This document shows, one piece after another, positions 59,520-64,000 of a stretch of 64,000 nucleotides of DNA. The number at the start of each line of letters is the position of its first letter. Within the stretch, counting starts at the first letter, position 1. A model generated the notes under the pieces. It was given only the letters and a program-made list of their open reading frames with translations. It ran no database searches and was not told the origin of the DNA. This DNA is from Kumtagia yinganensis (lineage in GTDB: Bacteria > Pseudomonadota > Alphaproteobacteria > Rhizobiales > Rhizobiaceae). The translations under genes were made by a program, and so were the position numbers. The stretch lies in the NCBI RefSeq assembly GCF_040081985.1, contig NZ_JBEBMH010000007.1, positions 124,001 through 188,000 of the forward strand. The letters are read 5' to 3'.

Positions 59520-60830
59520 GTGAGCATTTCAGCCTGGATCATGTTCGCGCTGTTCTTTGTTTGGTCGTTCCTGGGCATGCCCATCGGCCACGCGATGCTG
59601 TGCGCGGCGATCGTCTACCTGTTCCTGACCGGGCAGGACATCGGACTGGTCGCCTCGCAGAGCCTGAACGGGCTTTATTCCAGCTTCGTGCTGATGGCGG
59701 TGCCGCTGTTCATCTTCTCGGCTGAGATCATGAACGCCTCCAGGATCACCGACCGCCTGTTCGAGTTTGCCAACCTTCTGGTCGGTCGCTTCCGCGGCGG
59801 GCTGGCGCACGTCAACATCGTCGCCAGCGTCATCTTTTCCGGCATGAGTGGAAGCGCGCTCGCCGACGCAGCCGGACCGGGCAAGCTGGAAGTCGACATG
59901 ATGGTGAAGGCCGGCTATTCCCCGGGCTTCTCGGCCGCGCTATCGACCACATCGGCGATCATCGGCCCGATTATCCCGCCGTCGATCCCGATGATCCTTT
60001 ATGGCACGGTGACCAACACCTCGATCGGCTACCTGTTCATGGGCGGTGTGATACCTGGCCTGCTCCTCGCCGGGGCGCAGTCGCTGGTGGTCGTGTATTT
60101 GGCGCGGCGGCGCAACTTCCCAACCGAACCTCCCCCGACGGTGAGACAGGCGGTGGAGGGCACGGCTGCCGCCCTTCCCGCGCTGACGATCCCGGTGATC
60201 ATGCTGGGTGGAATCTACAGCGGAGCGGTGACGCCGACAGAGGCCGCCGCCGTATGTGCCTTCATCGGGCTTCTGCTCGCGTTCCTGTGGTATCGGTCGT
60301 TCAGCTTCTCCGACTTCGCCGGCGTGCTGGTCGAATCGTCGCGGGCCACCGGAATTGTCGCCATCACCATCGCTGGCGCGCTTGTCATGAACTGGATCGT
60401 CGCTTCGGAGCAGATTCCCGAACGTATGGGTCTCTGGATGTCAGGCCTCGACTTGTCACCAACCATGTTCCTGCTTATGGTGACCATCCTGTTCCTGATC
60501 CTCGGCGCCTTCCTCGACACGCTGCTGATGCTGTTGATCATCGTGCCGATCCTGATGCCCACCGTCATCCATCTCGGCATTGATCCGGTGCATTTCGGCG
60601 TGACTTCGGTCGTCAACATGATGATCGGCCTGGTGACGCCGCCGATGGGCGAACTGGTGTTCCTGATCGCCGGCGTGTCGGGCATCAAGGTGGCCGAGAT
60701 CACCAAGGAATTGTGGATCTTCCTGTTCGTGCTGATCGCCCTGCTGTTCGTGTTGGTGTTCGTGCCGGACATCACGCTCTGGCTGCCGGAACTGATGGGC
60801 TACGAACGGCTTCGCCCGGTGGCCGGCTGA
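59520..60830 (+). CDS. dctM: TRAP transporter large permease
   Basis: A 436-residue permease with about 12 helices and re-entrant loops, using the sodium or proton gradient. The N-terminus SISAWIMFALFFVWSFLGMPIGHAM, the MSGSALADAAGPGKLEVDMMVKAGYSPGFSAAL block and NMMIGLVTPPMGELVFLIAGVSG are hallmark DctM motifs. The start is GTG at 59520, preceded by GAGG; an upstream in-frame ATG inside dctQ is less likely. Confidence 0.94.
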   Translation: MSISAWIMFALFFVWSFLGMPIGHAMLCAAIVYLFLTGQDIGLVASQSLNGLYSSFVLMAVPLFIFSAEIMNASRITDRLFEFANLLVGRFRGGLAHVNIVASVIFSGMSGSALADAAGPGKLEVDMMVKAGYSPGFSAALSTTSAIIGPIIPPSIPMILYGTVTNTSIGYLFMGGVIPGLLLAGAQSLVVVYLARRRNFPTEPPPTVRQAVEGTAAALPALTIPVIMLGGIYSGAVTPTEAAAVCAFIGLLLAFLWYRSFSFSDFAGVLVESSRATGIVAITIAGALVMNWIVASEQIPERMGLWMSGLDLSPTMFLLMVTILFLILGAFLDTLLMLLIIVPILMPTVIHLGIDPVHFGVTSVVNMMIGLVTPPMGELVFLIAGVSGIKVAEITKELWIFLFVLIALLFVLVFVPDITLWLPELMGYERLRPVAG

Positions 60831-60877
60831 CTGAAAAACCTCAATCTCTCAATGAGAAAAAGACAGGAATACCCCGC

Positions 60878-62347
60878 ATGCCGGCCATGAAGGAACTCGT
60901 GAAGGGCGTCGACCGCTACAAACACTTCATCGGCGGGCAATGGGTCGAATCCACCGTCAAGGAATGGATCGACGTCGAGAACCCGGCGACGGAGGCGGTC
61001 ATCGCCTCAGTGCCCAATGGCGGCGCCGACGACGCCGACCGCGCGCTGGTGGCGGCGCGCGCAGCCCAGCCGGCCTGGGAGGCCCTGCCGCCGGCGACGC
61101 GCGGCCAGTATCTCAGGGATCTCGCCCGGCTGATCCTCGAAAACCGCGAGCGGCTGGCGCGCATCGTTGTGGCCGAACAGGGCAAGCCCATCCAGGAGGC
61201 ACGCGGCGAGATCGAGGGGGCAGCACTTTACCTCACCTACGCGGCGGAAGAGGCGCGCCGCATCACCGGCGACATCATACCTTCCGACATGCCGGACGAG
61301 CAGATCTGGATCCAGCGCGTTGCCCATGGCGTGGTGGTCGGGCTGACGGCCTGGAACTATCCGGCGGCGCTGATGTGCCGCAAGATGGGACCGGCGCTGA
61401 TTGCCGGCAACACGATCGTCATCAAGTCGCACGAAGGGACGCCGCTCTCGGCGCTGGAGATCGCACAGCTCACGGTGCAGGCGGATTTCCCGCCCGGCGT
61501 CGTCAACGTCGTCAGCGGGACCGGTGAAAACCTTGGCGCCGCACTGGTGCGCCATCCGATCCCGCGCCTGATCACGCTGACCGGCAGCGTGCGCGCCGGC
61601 AAGGAGATTTTCCGCAGCGCCGCCGACGATCTGAAGCTGCTCAGGCTGGAACTCGGCGGCAAGGCGCCCTTCGTCGTCGCCGAGGATGCCGATATCGGGG
61701 CCGCCGTGCGCGCCGCCGTGCTGTCGCGTTTCGAGAATTGCGGCCAGATCTGCATCTGCAACGAACGCATGTACGTGCATCGACGCATCGCCGGCGAGTT
61801 CACCGAGCGTTTCGTCGCCGCCGTCGAGGCGCTGAAGGTCGGCGATCCGACGCTGCTGGTCGATGTCGGGCCGAAGTTCAGCCGGCCGGAACTTGAAAAG
61901 GTCGAGCGAATGGTCGAGCGCGCCACGTCGTCGGGTGCCGAGGTGCTCACAGGCGGCGGACGCATGGCAGGTGAGGCGTTTTCCAAAGGCCACTGGTTCC
62001 AGCCGACCGTGCTTTCGGTCGAAGACAACCAGATGGCGATCATGCAGGACGAGGTTTTTGGGCCGGTCGTGCCGATCATGAAGGTCGACGATTTCGACGA
62101 GGGGCTGCGGCTTGCCAATGAGTCGCGCTACGGCCTGTCGGCCTATGTGTTCACCAAGGACATGCGCCGCATGATGCGGCTGGTGCGCGAACTGAAATTC
62201 GGCGAGATTTACGTCAATCGGCCGGGCGGCGACGCGGTCCACGCTCACCACGCCGGCATCCGCGACAGCGGCATCGGCGGCGAGGACGGAAAATATGGCC
62301 TGGATGCCTATTTCCAGAAGAAGACGATCTACGTCAATTACGCCTGA
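60878..62347 (+). CDS. AldA-like aldehyde dehydrogenase
   Basis: A 489-residue NAD(P)-dependent aldehyde dehydrogenase. LTAWNYPAALMCRKMGPALIAGNT, VVSGTGENLGAAL, the catalytic glutamate in LELGGKAPFVVAED and catalytic cysteine in ENCGQICICNERMYVH (Cys292), and the C-terminal FGEIYVNRPGG resemble lactaldehyde/glycolaldehyde dehydrogenase AldA. In a TRAP and DapA-family setting it may oxidise a semialdehyde made by the lyases. The start at 60878 gives MPAMKELVKGVDRYKHFIGG; AGGA lies upstream. It follows dctM by 47 bases, likely in the same operon. Confidence 0.9.
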   Translation: MPAMKELVKGVDRYKHFIGGQWVESTVKEWIDVENPATEAVIASVPNGGADDADRALVAARAAQPAWEALPPATRGQYLRDLARLILENRERLARIVVAEQGKPIQEARGEIEGAALYLTYAAEEARRITGDIIPSDMPDEQIWIQRVAHGVVVGLTAWNYPAALMCRKMGPALIAGNTIVIKSHEGTPLSALEIAQLTVQADFPPGVVNVVSGTGENLGAALVRHPIPRLITLTGSVRAGKEIFRSAADDLKLLRLELGGKAPFVVAEDADIGAAVRAAVLSRFENCGQICICNERMYVHRRIAGEFTERFVAAVEALKVGDPTLLVDVGPKFSRPELEKVERMVERATSSGAEVLTGGGRMAGEAFSKGHWFQPTVLSVEDNQMAIMQDEVFGPVVPIMKVDDFDEGLRLANESRYGLSAYVFTKDMRRMMRLVRELKFGEIYVNRPGGDAVHAHHAGIRDSGIGGEDGKYGLDAYFQKKTIYVNYA

Positions 62348-62383
62348 CGCGAGCCGCTGCCGGCTTTTGGAGGCGTATTCCCG

Positions 62384-63394
62384 TTGAGCCTGGCGAGGCG
62401 CCTCGGCCTGCTCGATCCGCCGGGCCAGCCGCCCGATCGCCGACGGGCCGTCGTGCTGCATGGCGACGTGGCTTCGATCGAGCGCGCCTGGCCGGAGGCG
62501 GATGCCCTGCTGCGCGAGCGGCCGGATTTCCGGCTGATCCTTGCCGTGCCATCAGGTGATGTCGATGCGGTGCGCCGCCGCTTCAGCCACGAACTCGTCG
62601 TCGAGGCGCCGACGGGTGGCAGGTTGGCGGGATGGCTCTGGCGGCGCCGCTGGCGGGTCGCGAAATTTCTGGACGCCGCTGCGCCCGAGGTGGTGCGGCA
62701 ACAGTGGGGGCGGGAGCTTGGATCGCTCGCGGCAGTCGCCGACGGCGGAGAAATCCGCCGGCCAATCATTTTGGCAAGACTTTTCGGCATGCCGGAGATC
62801 GGCAGCGTCGAGGCGCTGCGGGCGCGGCTTGGCTCGCCTGACACGATCGTCTGCCTCGGCAACGGCCCGACCTCCGAAAGCCCGGAGCTGTCGGTCTATC
62901 GCGACGCCACGCTGTTCCGCGTGAACTGGACTTGGCGGGCGCGAGGCATCATGACCGACCCGGATGCCGTCTTCACCGCCGATCCCGACCTGCCGCCAAA
63001 GGGATCGAAGGCGGTCCTGGTGTTCCCGAAGTCGGAGGGTGGGCGGATCGTGCTGCGCCAGCATTTTTTGGCCGGCCGCCGCGCCAGCAAGGGCTTTTTG
63101 ATGCTCGACCGGTTGGAGCCTGTCATCGCCGATTTCTATGCCCAGGAAATCCCGACCAACGGCGCGCTGATGATTGCCGTCGCGGCGGCCTTGCAGCCGC
63201 GCAGCCTGGTGGTCGCCGGCATGGACCTCTATCGTCATCCGGAGGGCCGCTATCCCGGTGCCGAGGCCGTGGACGGCTATGCGCGGGGACATAGCGCCGG
63301 CTGCGACCTCGCACTGATCGAAAGCGCGCTGGCCGGTTTCAAGGGCGACGCGAAAATCCTCAGCCCGAACCTGCGCGCCGCGCTGGGACGCTGA
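62384..63394 (+). CDS. Putative glycosyltransferase-like protein, two-part, function unknown
   Basis: A 336-residue protein. The first half (to about residue 140, RRAVVLHGDVASIERAWPEADALLRERPDFRLILAV) faintly recalls the N-terminal domain of Kdo-transferase-type enzymes. The second half begins TIVCLGNGPTSESPELSVYRDATLFRVNW, close to the GNGPS nucleotide-sugar motif of DUF115 and GT29-like proteins, with ADPDLPPKGSKAVLVFPKSEGG and LVVAGMDLYRHPEGRYPG. Both resemblances are tentative. The start is TTG at 62384 with TTGGAGG 11 bases upstream. It follows the aldehyde dehydrogenase by 36 bases but looks unrelated in function. Confidence 0.6.
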   Translation: MSLARRLGLLDPPGQPPDRRRAVVLHGDVASIERAWPEADALLRERPDFRLILAVPSGDVDAVRRRFSHELVVEAPTGGRLAGWLWRRRWRVAKFLDAAAPEVVRQQWGRELGSLAAVADGGEIRRPIILARLFGMPEIGSVEALRARLGSPDTIVCLGNGPTSESPELSVYRDATLFRVNWTWRARGIMTDPDAVFTADPDLPPKGSKAVLVFPKSEGGRIVLRQHFLAGRRASKGFLMLDRLEPVIADFYAQEIPTNGALMIAVAAALQPRSLVVAGMDLYRHPEGRYPGAEAVDGYARGHSAGCDLALIESALAGFKGDAKILSPNLRAALGR

Positions 63395-63400
63395 TTCATG

Positions 63401-63589
63401 CTACTTCGGATCGCTCGCGAGCTTTCCGGCCACCGCCCATTCGTCACGGCGGACCTCCGAGAACACGACGTTGACCGCCTCCGGCGTGCAGCGCAGGATG
63501 CGCGCCGTCTCGCGCGTCACGACCTCGGCGAATTCACGCCTCTGCTCGACGCTGCGGCCTTCCAACAATTCGACGCGGATGATCGGCAT
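63401..63589 (-). CDS. 4-oxalocrotonate tautomerase-family protein
   Basis: A 62-residue enzyme subunit of the tautomerase superfamily. The N-terminal proline after the initiator methionine (MPIIRVELLEGRSVEQRREF) is the catalytic base, and the C-terminal AVNVVFSEVRRDEW is typical. It interconverts keto and enol forms of small acids. The start at 63589 has GGAG just before; an earlier ATG would destroy the N-terminal proline. It lies 23 bases after the UxaA-family gene on the minus strand and is probably co-transcribed. Confidence 0.9.
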   Translation of the reverse strand: MPIIRVELLEGRSVEQRREFAEVVTRETARILRCTPEAVNVVFSEVRRDEWAVAGKLASDPK

Positions 63590-63612
63590 TTTCTCCTCGG
63601 ATTGGGTTGGAT

Positions 63613-64000
63613 TCAAAGCCAGGCGTTCACGTGCCACGGCGCGAACTCGTCCTCGCCATAACCCAGCAACTCGCTCTTGGTCGGAGCGCCGGACGCGGCG
63701 GCGAGCATTGCGCGAAAAACGCGCTCGCCCCTCTCGTCGACGCTCGCCGCGCCGTCAAGAATCTCGCCGCAGTTGACGTCCATATCCTCTTCCATACGCC
63801 GGTACATGGCGGAGTTGGTTGCGAGCTTCAGCGACGGCGCCGGCTTGCAACCGAAGCAGGAGCCGCGCCCGGTGGTGAAGCAGATGAGGTTGGCGCCGCC
63901 GGCCACCTGGCCGGTCGCCGAGATCGGGTCGAAGCCGGGCGAATCCATGAAGATCAGGCCGGGACTATGCGCCTCGGCCGCATAGGCGATGACGTCGACG
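63613..64000 (-). CDS. UxaA/GarD-family sugar-acid dehydratase, C-terminal part (partial at window edge)
   Basis: About 128 C-terminal residues are visible. FMDSPGFDPISATGQVAGGANLICFTTGRGSCFGCKPAPSLKLATNS and MEEDMDVNCGEILDG are the conserved end of the altronate/galactarate dehydratase family (UxaA). The gene continues past position 64000. These iron-dependent enzymes dehydrate aldonic or aldaric acids to keto-deoxy acids, possible substrates for the DapA-family lyases upstream. The precise substrate is unknown. Confidence 0.88.
   Translation of the reverse strand, partial: VDVIAYAAEAHSPGLIFMDSPGFDPISATGQVAGGANLICFTTGRGSCFGCKPAPSLKLATNSAMYRRMEEDMDVNCGEILDGAASVDERGERVFRAMLAAASGAPTKSELLGYGEDEFAPWHVNAWL

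Overview
The window is GC-rich chromosomal DNA from an alphaproteobacterium of the order Rhizobiales, most likely Mesorhizobium or a close Phyllobacteriaceae relative. This is inferred from the style of the urt, xdh and carnitine clusters, the PuuE-UraD fusion, and abundant palindromic intergenic elements of rhizobial type. No rRNA, tRNA, CRISPR array, prophage or complete insertion sequence was recognised. Nearly all genes are metabolic, transport or stress functions.

Layout. 1-1480: end of the methionine salvage pair mtnK-mtnA. 1821-8619: urea ABC transporter urtABCDE behind a clear sigma-54 promoter, with palindromic repeats in three of its four gaps. 8683-11258: a SnoaL-like protein and an RTX protein built from five repeated modules. 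11376-14902: copper-resistance module (copA, cueR, a DUF305 protein) with two MerR-type promoters of 19-bp spacing. 14915-19681: voltage-gated ion channel, PPi-type phosphofructokinase, gabT and an AlkC-like DNA glycosylase. 20102-23564: xylA and xylB. 23930-27112: frameshifted lipoprotein, TPR protein, LysE exporter and a small membrane peptide. 27365-32217: L,D-transpeptidase, a three-gene envelope operon with a DUF1254 protein, and a KGG stress protein. 32525-34945: class III cyclase and a VapBC pair.

36100-42685 is a carnitine/gamma-butyrobetaine catabolic operon behind a GlxA-type regulator: BKACE, L-carnitine dehydrogenase, acyl-CoA dehydrogenase, an ADP-forming-type acyl-CoA ligase and CaiD. 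44668-54007 is a purine and ureide catabolic island: nucleoside deaminase, allA, ureidoglycine aminohydrolase and puuE-uraD on one strand, uraH and xdhABC on the other. Urate oxidase and allantoate amidohydrolase are not in the window. The island makes urea via AllA, which fits functionally with the urea transporter about 40 kb away. 55857-64000 holds two DapA-family lyases, a TRAP transporter, an AldA-like dehydrogenase, a glycosyltransferase-like protein, a tautomerase and the end of a UxaA-family dehydratase, probably for uptake and breakdown of a sugar acid or related carboxylate.

The most unusual feature is a dense set of long palindromic repeats in at least five sequence families (13 copies). 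Most are intergenic, but two copies of one family lie in frame inside coding sequences (the acyl-CoA ligase and xdhC), adding about 48 and 81 repeat-encoded residues between conserved domains. A third copy supplies the C-terminus of the same ligase. This recalls the protein-coding palindromic elements of Rickettsia and is the best candidate for something under-described here. Decayed genes (lipoprotein, class II aldolase) show ongoing gene loss.
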